A stretch of 64,000 nucleotides of DNA from Scytalidium lignicola (lineage: Eukaryota > Ascomycota > Leotiomycetes): positions 124,001-188,000 of the forward strand of contig NCSJ02000005.1 in the NCBI GenBank assembly GCA_002812745.2. Direction: 5' to 3'. Below are positions 21,247-32,472 of this stretch, piece by piece. How positions within the stretch are numbered: the first letter of the stretch is position 1; each line of letters starts with the position of its first letter. Both the position numbers and the translations under genes were made by a program. The notes beneath the pieces were generated by a model, which had not been told where the DNA came from, searched no databases, and worked only from the letters and a program-made list of their open reading frames with translations.

Positions 21247-22926
21247 CTAAATTTGGAAGTTAATTAAAAGGCTATCCATTCCTGACTCTTCTACTGTTTT
21301 GGCTGACAATTCAAGACCTGATTCAGGGTTGTTTGATTTGTACAAAGCCTGTTTTGCCTCCTCCTCCTGTTGAGCCTTTATGATGTCCTCAATGCTTGCA
21401 AAAGTGGAATTAGGATTAAACTGAACTTTGGTTCTACCTTTGGTACTTCTCATTGAATCAAGTTTAGTCTTTAGACCTTTGTAATCATGTATAGCTTTGC
21501 CTCAGATGCATTAGAACGGCCCATAGCTTTTTGGACTTTCCTCAAGAAGGTTCGTACAGGTCTATCCACTTGTATGGTTGCTTGAATTCGACGAATGGTA
21601 ACTGTAAGATTATGTACATTCTCAGGAGTAGTAATCCAGGTTTTATCTAACGTCAATTGAACCTTTTGAAGAGTTTGAGGAGCCTCTGAATTCAATTCAG
21701 GCTGGCCTGCTTTAGTCAGGCGTGATCTATACACTTTGTCTAGGTTAAAAGGTACTAAACCAGCAGCTCTCTATCCACTTTTGATTGTAGTACTAATAAG
21801 GCCCTCCTAACGTGCTTTTTCATAGCATTAGCAAAACTGAATCTTCTTAATAGGTGCTGAATCGTCGAATTGAGCTAAATCTGCTATTTGACCTTGATAA
21901 TTCTTTTTGACTGACGAAAAACAACTAAGATCCAAAGGCTGTATGACATGTGAGGAATATGCAAGCAAATATAACACCTTGACATTGTTTTGAAAGCATT
22001 CCCACATGAATTCAAAGGTACAATGGGTTTTATGGCCGTCCATAACTAATAAGGTAAGAGTAGTAGTTTACACATGTTGAGGAAGAAATATATCATGAAG
22101 CTAATCAATTGTTATGTCTTTTGAGGTCTAGCCATTAGGAGAATGCGTAAATTTCCAGTTTAGATGCTGTTCTTTTGGTCTTTTGAGGTCTAGCCATTAG
22201 GAGAATGCGTAAATTTCCAGTTTAGGTTGATTAAAGGCCTTGACCTTTGAATATAACCAGAGGTTAGAGTAATTTGCCTTAAGCTTCAATTGTTTCAACA
22301 ATAGTCACCCATTCACGATTCTCAGGGCTTTTAAGGTAAGTTTGCTTTTTACCTGAATGACTTAGAACCCACTAGTTACAGCAAGCTCCTAAAGCTATAC
22401 CTGTTTCATCCATATTGTAGATATTACATGGCTAAATATAGTATTTAGCTACAGTCTTTTCAAATAAAGCAAACCACTCATATAAAGCTTCTAGGTTAGT
22501 TCCATTCACATGTGCTGAATCAAGGGTTTTTCCTAGTAAAGTAACAATCTGTAGATTGCAAAGTTTGAACTTATGAATTCAATTGTGGCCTATAAGAGGT
22601 AGTAATTCAGTTGAATTATTACTACCTTGACTGACACTTCGAATAATTTGAGCCATTTCTCGTACTTTGGAGTAAGAAGGAGCATGTCCTTGAGAATCTA
22701 GGTCTAAAATCCACTGTACTAGCATTTGCTCTTGGGCAGGTATCAATAATTGTTGATAGGCATGATTAGTTGACTTGTTTTCTCCATTCCTTAGTCGTGT
22801 CCTTAGGCTTGATTCGTTCAGGCCATATGCTTTTGCATAAGCTCTCACTGACGGATATTCATGATTTTGGTATGCTTGAATAGCTAATTGAAGGGTTTCA
22901 TCCTTTTCTCTTGATTTGCGATTCAT
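21247..22926 (-). pseudogene. Pogo/Fot1 transposase (DDE_1, CENP-B/psq HTH), multiple stops
   Basis: The ATG at 22926 starts MNRKSREKDETLQLAIQAYQ. A psq-type helix-turn-helix follows (PSVRAYAKAYGLNESSLR), then a CENP-B-like DNA-binding segment. The catalytic region is present in pieces: NMDETG, LVMDGHKTH and QPLDLSCFSSVKKNY keep all three acidic residues of the DDD triad. The C-terminus (KVQFNPNSTFASIEDI) is typical of the family. In-frame stops, several where Trp or Gln codons are expected, plus a tandem duplication at 22,118, make it non-functional. It could only move if a related enzyme acted in trans. Confidence 0.85.
22118..22226. repeat. Tandem duplication inside the transposase relic
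   Basis: A 47-base segment starting CTTTTGAGGTCTAGCC occurs twice, 62 bases apart (22118 and 22180), without differences that I can see. Confidence 0.8.
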
Positions 22927-23954
22927 TTTGAGTTGTTGTTGTTGAGTTATTCACGTGTAAATTTTGTAGACGTGTTGTTGTGGAATGGTGTGGGGAATGC
23001 GCGGATTGGGGGGTGCGCGGGTTCCCGAAGTCTAACTTATATTTTACCGGTGTCGGTTTATCTACATTCTTCAAGGTTCAAATCAACGCAGATGGAACCC
23101 CATCCGGCCCATTCACTACTGTTGCACATGTTCTAGAAGCGATTGATGAATATGATGACTTTGCACTTGATAAAGACGGCAATGCATTCTTGACTACTGG
23201 AGCTGGTAATTCGATTGAACTGATTACAGTTAATGGAGAGCGTCAAAAAATCATTGCAGGAAATGTCAATTCTACTGCAATTGCTGAATCAACATCCGCC
23301 GCTTTTGGCAGACATCCTTCTGATCAGAATGTTTTATATGTGACGACAGCAGGCGGCTCTGTTACTCCTGTAGATGGTGATATAATTATTGGAGGACAAC
23401 TAATAGCAATTACCACACCCTTTCAAGGTGTTCAGAATCCACTACAGCGGTCAGGCTTCTAAATGGATATATAATGATGGAGGACTACAATGGAAATCTA
23501 CTTACTGGCGATATCTATGTTCTGGATGACTAAGACTTTTCGTAACAATATCTAGCTCAAATCACTCTATTATAGATATTCAAGAATCAAATCCAATTTT
23601 GTCTATACTGACTTGAAGGACTTTAATGTACATAGCCTGAGAAATCTCTGCGTAATACCCGCCGAGAGTTATGGTACAACCCCATTATGGCCTCAGGTAA
23701 TTGTTTAGGCTGGGGTGTCATAATAGCCATGGGAATCCTAGGATAGCTGTCACCTTCGTAAGCATTAAGAAAAGCACTAAAAATAACACATAAGTTAAAA
23801 GGTCCAAGTCCAGCTCATGTAAGCGAAATATATCTTTCCTGAACAAGTGAAGTTCTAGTCTGCCCTTCTTCCAGTACTAAGATGGGAATCAGCGCGACAT
23901 TCTGTTCTTTTTGGTGAGTGATGATCACTAAGTATCAATAGAAATACTGATTCT

Positions 23955-24677
23955 ATATAGTTCTGGTCCGTTTGAAGATGCACGCGATGCGTGGTTGGAT
24001 ACGCTTAAGGGTGATGAGGGTGATGCGAAGTCTGATTGGCCTCCAGGGGATGGATAATGGCTTAATGTTACCGGTTACCCAGTTCCAACGAAGCCGATTG
24101 AAGAGATAGTAACGATATCGCCAGAGGATGGCCAGTTCTGGGACGGCTATGTCTGCGTTTCACCTAATTGGCCTGAGGCCTACGTTTCTCCTCCCTGGTG
24201 AGTTGGACATGACTTGCAATGGGATGTTGTGCTACAGTATTGTGAACTGAGATATTGTCATATATTCATCAAAGCAGCATTTTCTATTGCTGGACTCCCA
24301 CTGTTTTTTGTATTGAAGACGACAAAGAGTTGGATACTGGCGAGCACCATTTTTTACGCATTCATCGCACTTGCCTATCCTTCCTGTACCGTATCAACGG
24401 TCTCACTCCTCGTGAACTATGGGAGTCACTTTACCAGCCAGGCTCACATTATTCAAAATATGGAGAAAATGGGTCTGGGCTTCTATATTGTGTCGAGTAC
24501 TATGACATGCAAGATAGAGATGGACAGGAATTTAATTATGCCATAGAACGAAGCGAGCCACCTAAAGATCGTCCAGACTTGCCGCAGTTGGCATGGTGGT
24601 GGGACCCAGAGAGCATGGAGGATACCAAATGATTACTGGCTAGGCATACTGTCCTTCCTACTGTGGTGTTTGGATAA
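23955..24677 (+). pseudogene. Relic of an unassigned fungal protein gene
   Basis: Protein-like blocks in order are FEDARDAWLDTLKGDEGD; a stop; WLNVTGYPVPTKPIEEI and FWDGYVCVSPNWPEAY; an intron-like GTGAGT; then EDDKELDTGEHHFLR, LTPRELWESLYQPGSHYSKYG and LPQLAWWWDPESMEDTK, followed by TGA where Trp is expected and then LLARHTVLPTV. I do not recognise a domain. The blocks are rich in conserved-looking Trp and acidic residues, like fungal F-box-associated or hypothetical proteins. At least two in-frame stops suggest a pseudogene. A Tc1 relic follows directly. Confidence 0.55.
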
Positions 24678-24754
24678 ATAATTGTTAACCCTGTCGACCC
24701 GCATATTCTGACACAACTAGTACTAAAATGGATTGATTGATTGCTGCTCTATTT

Positions 24755-25844
24755 CTAGTATTTTGTATGGTATCCAGAAGCTTCAATAACAGCCTGACAC
24801 CTTTTAGGCATGCTTTTAATCAAATCTAAAATGTCTGATTCTGCAATTGAATTCCATGCTTCTGTAACCTGTTCTCTAAGCCTTGAATATGATCTGTGTA
24901 TTATTCCCCACNTTTTTTTGAATATAATCCTTCATCCAATTCTATACTGTTTCAATTGGATTCAAGTTTGGAGAGTTAGCTGGCTATTCAATAATTGTAA
25001 TATTTCGACGTTTGAATTCCTCCAAAGTTGATTTAGCTGTATGACTACCAGCGTTATCCTACATCAGAATTAATCCTTTATGTTGAATATATGAATCAAT
25101 CAAAGGAATAGTATGCTCTTGATAACTCTACTGGTTAATAGAACCTTAAGCTTTCTCTTAGAACATGCCTGGTCCTTTACCATATTTCCCTGAAATACAG
25201 CCCTAAAATATCTATCCAATTTCATGCTGAACTTTAGGTTCTACATAGTCTTTATGCAAGGCTTTTCCTTTATGTCGAGTTACCTTGACTTTTCTGTGCT
25301 TTCCAGGATGAACCTAAGTTTCATCTGTCCATAATATTGAGAACCATTGATCCTCTGTCTAATTAAGATGTTCTAGGGCTCATTGTAAACGTTTGAACAC
25401 ATTGTCCGGACTGAGTTTTGGCTTTTTGAGTGCTGATCGTCTTGAAAACCCTTTTAATTTAAAAGTCGTAGTAATTGCATATACTTTGCAATTCCAGCCT
25501 AAAATTGCAGGTATTTGGTACCATTCTACCTGTCGATTAATTGCTGAAGAGCAAACCCATTCAATTAATAGCTTTCTTTGAGCAGGATTAAGTAATAGTT
25601 GACGACCAGATTTGAGTTTTTGTGGAGTAAGTCTATGAGTTAGAGCATATTATATTTGATGTTGTATAACGTTTAATTAAAGCATAATATCGTCTTTTGA
25701 CCATCCTGCTTGAAGATATAAAGTCTGGATTTTGAGTCTTTGATCACGTGTACAATCAGGACGCTTAGATTTGGGAGTTGGGATCTCATAAATTTCGTCA
25801 TCAAAACTCTCAGATAAGGACAAATAAGGATCATCGTAGTTCAT
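24755..25844 (-). pseudogene. Tc1/mariner-type transposase, RIP-style decay
   Basis: The ATG at 25844 gives MNYDDPYLSLSESFDDEIYEI. An HTH region, then WTDET, DNAGSHTA and NSPNLNPIE follow; these are the D, D and E of the DDE catalytic core. The end RCQAVIEASGYHTKY, with TAG at 24757-24755, is the usual C-terminus of fungal Tc1-like enzymes. Many Trp and Gln codons read as TAG, TGA or TAA (for example after WTDET and in ETV-stop-NWMKDYI), as expected from C-to-T/G-to-A mutation. There is an N at 24,911. I could not find convincing terminal inverted repeats. Confidence 0.85.
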
Positions 25845-25949
25845 GTTGAATAGAGATAATTGCTAGGAAAATTGTATGGGAGCTGTCTAAAGGCAGCATT
25901 GATGACCCAATTTATGGTTGGTCCGGAGGCGTTGTGGCGAATGTGCTAG

Positions 25950-26489
25950 AATGCACTAGCGCAACAGGTATTTCAAATCAGTGAACTTCTCGATGCCATA
26001 TTGACTCACATCATCGACATTCCAACCAAGATAAAGGAGAGCGAGCTCAGGTCAAACGATGAGGCTCCTTCTGCGATTGCTGCTATCCAAACGCTTCTTT
26101 CCTTGGCCCAGGTCGACCGCTGGTTCTACCATGCCATCATTCACAATGGACAGCATTTCTTTCTCTGCGCCGTACGAAACTTTAGCTGGATGTTGCCTCT
26201 CACTCCAGCAGATTGGGTTCATAGCAAATTGCCAGCAGATCTCACCCCAGAATTACTATTCTCGAGGCAGACACATATTGATTGGCGCAGCTATATAATC
26301 ACATGTCTACGCAGGGCCACACCTCACCTACGCAATCGATGGAGATTCAATAGGATGGCGCTTCAGTTTGCAAGAGGAAAGGTTAGTAAGGCCGATCCAA
26401 GCTGGTTTTGGAAAGCGGGCAAACTTGGTCTCACATTTCGGCTCGAGAAACCCGAACCAGAGGCCTGGGAATTACCACCTGCAGAGTGA
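25950..26489 (+). pseudogene. F-box-like protein without a start codon
   Basis: The open frame begins right after TAG at 25947-25949 and has no ATG before the conserved start QVFQISELLDAILTHIID, which resembles the first helix of a fungal F-box. Then come LLSLAQVDRWFYHAIIH and LRRATPHLRNRWRFNRMALQFARGK, ending in TGA at 26489. About 180 codons are intact. Either an upstream exon supplies the start (none was seen before the transposase relic) or the gene is 5'-truncated. The F-box assignment is by pattern and uncertain. Confidence 0.5.
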
Positions 26490-29400
26490 AAGTGATGATA
26501 AATCATACATAACCAAGATAGAGCTAACCCAAATAACAATGATCAATATGTATCAGAACATCACGTCTAGCGTCTCAACACGTATGTGTTGGCATTCAGT
26601 TTTTGCCAGGGCGATGTCAATACTGTTGAATGGTAGCCTACCGCCGCCTACAGGCAACCACTGTAGAGCTGTAATACGGCACGTAATATGGCCGTATTAC
26701 AGGGGCCTACCGGCCCCTATATAAGTGGCCATACTTGCCCACTGTACGTAAGTACAGTAGTTAATTTAGTAGTCAATTTATATATATTCTATGGGAACCT
26801 ATTACGATCGGCTTATGTAACCTGTCCAACAAATACTATATTTCTTCTTGAGCAGGTTATTTACACCGATCGTAATAAGTAACTAGTATAGAATTTAATT
26901 GAGCTGTCGAGTTAATTTCTGAATAGATGACAAGTATGACCATATATATACAGGCTCCTAGAGCTTTATAAACCAATTCTAATTGCCGATATTCAATATT
27001 AATGTAATAAGACTCTTTATAGTTATTCCACTTAATAATCTCAAGGAATTAAAGACTTAAGGTTAAATTCTTATTCTAGTGGGTAGACTAGAGGAAGTTA
27101 GACGTGAAAACTTGGTTCATGTTGTAAGAAATTCCTTATAGTATATGTGAGTATCTGTACTAAGTAGTTATATAAAATGTGACTTATAAAGCCAAATTAT
27201 ATGCTGAACAAAGTAGAGACAGCTGATTTATAATATTAATATTAGTAGGCATTATGGTCATGCTATCGGGTTGTACAGTTGATTGCGTACGGTAGTGATA
27301 TGGGTCCGTAGGTGAGCGCGCTGTAGGCCATAGAGTAGCTGAGCAACCAACCAATCAAATGAAGAATAGGAGGGAGGCCTGTATATTGCAGCTACTACGG
27401 CTACCACTATATATAAATGGGACCGCGTGATGGGACAAGATATTCCTACCACATCATATATGACACTTTTCTCATAACTTAGATATGACTATTGTATGGC
27501 TTTCCACTTAAAGTAGCAAGGTAAGAATTATCACCAGCTTTGGCAGTGGCATTCGGATGGAATTAGAACCTTACTATTTTTATTGTTAGGCCAAGCTAAA
27601 TGAGTTAGTATGTAAGTTATAGTACCTTTAATTATCAAGAGAGCTAGCCAAAAACTTGTTATCCAGTTTATAGAACTATTAATTAGGCTGAAACCACCTT
27701 GCGCAGGGTGAAAGTTAAGGGCTTACAAAACATCTACACCAGCAGCAGATCTTATAGTGATGATATCCAATCCATTATTAATAAACGAGGATGTAAATAC
27801 TTTGTGATTAATCTTAAGCTGAGTAGGCTTGCTTACATGCTAAAAATTATTTTGACTAATGGCACTAGTATTACTAGTAAGACTATATTACTTGAAATCG
27901 AAGGAGATGAAAATATTCATACCGTTGTTTACAGCTCAGTTATAAGCGTATCTGAGTTCTTAGTCAGTATACCCATCAATGCTAATGCTAACGGTAAAAG
28001 CATCGATTCTGAGAGCCTTAGCACGTTACATGTCATTGTCGAAGTTGGCAGCGTTAGTGTAATCACCTACAGACTTTTAGACTACTTTATTTAGTATACA
28101 AATGCTAGTCATGATCAACGATAGAAGTTATTCTTTATAGACAAGTGTCATTTGCACAAGGAATTGCAAGCATTACCCGTATTGCTAGTGTTAAGCTATG
28201 TATATAAAAGGTTAAGTTAAAGTAACTGTTCTATATCACAGCATATGTGCATACACATATGGCTAGCCACGTTAGGGGTTACGTTTAAAATATTGCAAAG
28301 CGTTTAGGGCAATCATAAATCGTCATGACACAATCTTAGCTCTACAGCATATCCTCGGAATGATGTAGGTTCGTACCCTCACCAAGTACAGGTGTTGAGT
28401 TTCGAGGGCTTGTGCTGACTGGTCGACCTGCGCTGGAGAAATTTTATTGCTAGTTGCATCATTTATTAAGTTACTTGCAGTCAACCGATAGGTCTCGGCG
28501 TAAGTCGATTTCATAGACTTCATTTTACACAGTAGAGATGATTGGGGAGCAGACCAAGTGTGATGGATGGAATGGAACGAGTTCTATTGGCGGAGTTCGG
28601 CAGAGCTGGTCGAGTAGAACAACTGTTATTGTTGTAGTTCAGAATGAATCGTAGATAGTGTTTGATCTCTTAATTGGAATCCCTGAAATTGAAGTCGGTT
28701 GCTCTTTCATAGGGAATTATCTGCTTACTTGCAAAATATTAGGGTTTAACGTGGTATATGATTTCTCCTGCAGCCCGATAATAAAGTATAGACAATCATG
28801 ATATCTTTTCCAGCTCAGACATTAGTGTACTTTCTAGGTTCTTCGGCTCTTCTGAAGACCCTAGAGGCTTGCTCTTCGTTAAGGTTAACCATGAAAGCTT
28901 GCAAGTACATCTTGACTGTCATAATCATGCGATTGATACGCCCCTGCATATGAAGCATTTACGTAAGTTGCAGAGGCCATCCGGTATATTCATNAAAAAA
29001 ATAGGGCTGACACACTCCACAATCGAAACAAGTTATATGATCTGATCAGCCAATCCGCGAAGGATATTGCTAGAATTCAAAAAAGAATCACATTCTATTT
29101 GCAATATAATGTTAGTGTTGCAATGTGAAATGGAGTTAGACGACTTGATTCTCTACTGAAGCGGGGTGAAGCCCTATAACTACATATACTGTGTACCTGC
29201 GTATATTTTATCCTTCCAGCATTTGCTTAAACTCCTATGACCACAGAAATTTTCTTGAATCAGTTGGATCAGGTAGGGGGATATGTGGAAGAAGAGATGG
29301 AATCTAGGAATTGATCTGAGGTTTATTCATTTGATCTGCGCCAATGCAAGCGGCTGTTAGTATTAGCATCAGTTTATATTCTGACTGTACTTACTCGGAT

Positions 29401-29938
29401 AGTGTATTTAGTTTCTTGACATGTAAGCTCTGCCCGTTGCTAGTTTTTCTAATCGATTCTGAAGATGACCCTGACACTCTTTGAGACTGAGGCTTCTTCC
29501 TCGTGTGACCTGTACTGCTCTGCTGTCCATGTTTTGGGTTATGGCCTTGAGCGGTGGTTATATCGGGCTAGCGTGTAATAATAAGTTCAGTAAAGATGTC
29601 GTCCAACAATCATATGAGGCCGAAATCGATGTAAAACAGAGGTTTTTGACGTCTTCTTGCCGTTTTGTAACTCTGGGGAAGTAGCGGTCTAGGCCAATTG
29701 AAGGTCCTAGGCGTAAAGTCGATGGTCTGCAAGCCTGTTAAGAGATAATGCGTGTTCGTAGTCGCGGACTTCATAGCAGGGCAGTCGGTAACATGCTAGT
29801 CAAAAGAGAAACACGATAGAGTGTTGAATTTAGACAGCCTTTGGTATTTGTAGCATTTTAACATGCTCTGAATGTCCTTCTGATGGTTTTTCCGAGTTTA
29901 TAAGTACGTGTGCTCCTCTTACATATTCGTTGATCACA
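26490..29938. other. Long AT-rich gene-poor stretch
   Basis: About 3.4 kb without a gene I can support. It holds the hairpin cluster at 26,669-26,879 and an AT-rich zone to about 28,300. The open frame at 27699-28094 has low-complexity Ser/Ile/Asn composition and no domain, so I leave it out. An N lies at 28,994 beside an A run. Confidence 0.5.
26669..26879. repeat. Hairpin cluster, possibly an LTR-like repeat
   Basis: Three stems follow one another: GTAATACGGC / GCCGTATTAC, AGGGGCC / GGCCCCT immediately before CTATATAAG (TATA-like), and imperfect 27-base arms around ATTACGATCGG / CCGATCGTAAT (26798 to 26879). The TATA box and terminal TG suggest a retroelement LTR, but I find no target duplication and no second copy. 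Confidence 0.45.
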
Positions 29939-31482
29939 TTACTTACAGTCCTGCAGAAGCCAAGAATCTTCTAATAACTCAGACGGCGATGCTCTCGATT
30001 CTGGCGTCCATCTAACCATTTTGTGAACAAAGTCGAGGAAAGCCTTTTTATTGGCACCTTCGAGATTCTTCTCAGAATCTTCTCAAGATACTGAAGGAAT
30101 TGGATTCAGACACTTCCAGTTGCCTGTCATATGTATATTAGGTTGATGGATGCACTTCCTGGGAATCAAGGACTTACCTTGGTCATCGAAGTAAACAGAA
30201 CTGAACTCACTTCGCTGGAGGAATCGAGGAAGTCCTAAAAGACCTACTATACTAGCGAGGTGGAATCGGTTCCCGTACGTGCCCATCTCGGGGTCAAGGC
30301 TATCGAACAAGCGTTTGTTCTCGAACATGTCCCAGACCTAGAATTGAAGGATGGATTTCACTCGCGTTGTTAGTCAGACGTAAAAGAACTCGCACCATGA
30401 CTCCGACATTTCATATATCCACAGCATAACCCCATGGAATCTCTAGGATGACTTCAGGAGCCCGATAAGGATCAGGCTGGATGTCATGGCAGTGCTCTAC
30501 CTGTCCGTCGCGGGCAAGGGAGGAGTCACACAGAATCGGGCGGCCAAATCTGGTCGAAATACCGAAGTTTGCGCTTTTGTAGAGATTGTACCCATTGACA
30601 CTTTTGTAGAGACTCGATGCTGCGATTTCTTCGGTGTCCAACTTTTCAAGAACAAATGGACCGATCAAACCTAGCAAGATGTTCTCTTCTTTTATGTCTA
30701 TTTTCTATCAGTGTTTTCTGAAAGAAAGCATTGAATACCAAAACAACAAGCTGACCTGTGTGAATGATGTGACACTCGCTATGCAAGAAGTCGAGTGCAA
30801 GTAGCAGATGGATCAGAATTTGCTTGAGCATTGCCTCGGGCATTTTCTGATCTGGGTGTACATATCGGAGGCTCAATATGTCGTTGGACAGAACCTCGTG
30901 AACCAAGCATCGATGAGGATTCCCTGCCCTACTTGTCACGACGAAGGAATCCTGGATGGTACGCACATACGCCCGGCCTGGATGGTCAGGGTTTCCTGCT
31001 CTACTGAGATGTTTGTAGATGGAAGTCTCGTTGTCAATCTCATCTTCTGCAATAAGATCGTGGGTGTAAATCTTTAGTGCAGTATATTTGTTCGTACTAG
31101 TAGATCTGGTCAGCGGTATAGTCCTCAGCAGCTCTTTTGGTTCCACGCACGCCAGATTACGACAGCACCATATCGTGCTTGCTGATCCAAAGCCAAGCTT
31201 TGCCACAACTTTATATTTTTCATTGATGACTTCTCCCAAGGTCATCGGGTAAAATTTTTTTGTAAACTTGCCTCCCTCTCTTCTTCGAACAAGGCGGCTG
31301 AGGAAGACATGGAACGCGGTGCAACATGGCCCGCGCGATATAAGAAGGGGAATGAAACAAGGCGAAATGTATCTAGGCTTGGAGTTCGCAGCCGCAAGAA
31401 TACGTATCGTGGACATGAAAACATGAGAAGGAAAGATATCAAATCTATAAGCAATAGATATCGAAGGAGCACAACTGCGCAT
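29939..31482 (-). pseudogene. SRPK-like protein kinase with two in-frame TGA stops
   Basis: The kinase domain is almost complete once introns are removed. It has a Gly-rich loop (KLGFGSAS), the Lys in TALKIY and a catalytic loop restored across an intron as HIIHTDIKEENILLG. APEVILEIPWGYAVDI and VWDMFENKRLFDSLDPE follow, and the tail is FLDFVHKMVRWTPESRASPSELL. TGA at 30413-30411 replaces the Trp of VDIWNVG, and TGA at 30085-30083 interrupts the C-lobe just before EDSEKN. The intended stop is TAA at 29941-29939. Family members phosphorylate SR-type or other substrates, and many fungal copies are of unknown role. It is probably dead but recently so, because introns and nearly all residues remain readable. 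Confidence 0.8.
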
Positions 31483-32472
31483 ACATACTTCTAGGGAGAG
31501 CTAATCGGCGAAAACATGTGCAGGAGTCAATCAGCCTGATTAGGTAAGCCACCACCGCCAGAGTTGATTGAGTATCAATAGTGACTAGATTTTTGTTGAT
31601 AGAAATATTGACCTCTGGACCTGAAGTCTATATTCGCTAAGTTAGGAGGACTAGATTTCCTGTTGCTTTCTAATTTCGTTATTGTCGGATGAAAACGTTG
31701 ATAGTTAGATTCTATTCCGCCTCGTGAAGCTTAAAATGGCCCTAGTACTACATAATTCATATATATATATATATATATATAAACATCCATGGATTCTTTG
31801 ACATTGATTAGTTTAACTTTTTATTCTATATTCAGAAATTTATTATCCCCTAAGACTCCAAAGGCTTCAAAACGTCTTTGTGAGCGTTGTTGCCTTAAGC
31901 CCAAAACAATTCTTTGATGTGTGACTTCGCCAGCACATCTAACTTTGCCAACTAGTGAAAGAGAAGAAAATATGGACGTACTAGATTTTGCCTAGCAAGC
32001 TCAACCGGTAGAGTAGGTCGATGCCAACCTGCCAATAATATCATAGGGCCCAAGATTCATTTTGATTGGCTAGCAGGGGGGCTGACGTTCTGCAACCTCA
32101 CAAATTGTTCTCTTTACTTGCTCCTTCTAGGCTTTAATTCCTAATAAAACCACGTAATTAAGGTCAAAAAAGTAAAACGGGTTTCAAAGCTCCCATGAAT
32201 CTCATTGTTTATACGTAAGATGATTCACTTCTTCTAACATCAATAGGAAGTGTAGATGTGAAATGGAGTTTAAGCACGTGAGTTACGCTAAGTGTGGCTA
32301 GTGAAGTGGTTTTGTGGCGCAAAATTGCTAAACTTACCCTCTAGCAAAAAAAAGTTTCGATAGCGATAAACAGCTACAACCTACATTCAACGCGGCAAAG
32401 AATTGCCTAGCTCGACGATTCAGTCAACCTTCAATGTGCTCATGATCGGGTACATTCATTGAATATCCCAGC
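31483..32472. other. Intergenic region upstream of UTP10
   Basis: Non-coding, about 1 kb. It holds an (AT)n microsatellite at 31,760. A tRNA-like A-box (AAGCTCAACCGGTAGAG near 31,999) is present, but no B-box or cloverleaf follows. The last 150 bases before the ATG at 32473 would be the UTP10 promoter. Confidence 0.5.
31760..31781. repeat. (AT)n microsatellite, 22 bp
   Basis: Uninterrupted alternation of A and T. Confidence 0.9.

Larger units (their letters stand above)
21141..23037 (-). mobile_element. Fot1/pogo-type DNA transposon, 1,897 bp, TA target duplication
   Basis: Inverted ends begin AGTCAGACTC and AGTTAGACTT and continue with CGGGAACCCGCGCACCCCCC for about 45 bases. TA at 21139-21140 and 23038-23039 is the target duplication. 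The size matches Fot1-like elements (about 1.9 kb). It carries one decayed transposase gene on the reverse strand and interrupts the beta-propeller gene at 20484-23533. Confidence 0.9.
20484..23533 (+). pseudogene. Secreted SMP-30/gluconolactonase-like beta-propeller gene, split by a transposon
   Basis: The ATG at 20484 gives a signal peptide (MQLSTLLLLASFSALAIS), then about 200 residues of propeller-like sequence (VENLAVRSNGQIIMSAV; GDVAAGDIWRLSISSGE) with several N-glycosylation sites. The frame breaks at codon TTA within DGFL, where a TA-flanked element (21141-23037) is inserted. It resumes exactly with YFTGVGLSTFFKVQ when the element and one TA are removed. Near 23,440 one base appears to be missing (AATCCACTACAG), after which the protein continues in another frame as VRLLNGYIMMEDYNG and ends at TAA 23531-23533. 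A TATA-like TATTATAAAAGG lies about 110 bp upstream. The family includes calcium-dependent lactonases and many unassigned fungal secreted proteins. Confidence 0.82.

Noticed and set aside
27699..28094. 131-codon open frame
   Set aside because: Low-complexity Ser/Ile/Asn sequence in AT-rich DNA, with no ATG context or recognisable motif.
28360..28385. B-box-like TAGGTTCGTACCC
   Set aside because: No A-box upstream and no cloverleaf on either strand.
30083..30413. UGA recoding (as Trp) in the kinase gene
   Set aside because: Several intact genes nearby use TGA as a normal stop, for example the Zn2Cys6 gene at 5389; simple nonsense mutation is sufficient.
31985..32085. Possible tRNA gene (A-box-like AAGCTCAACCGGTAGAG)
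   Set aside because: No matching B-box (GGTTCGAnTCC) follows at the right distance, and no acceptor or anticodon stems can be paired.
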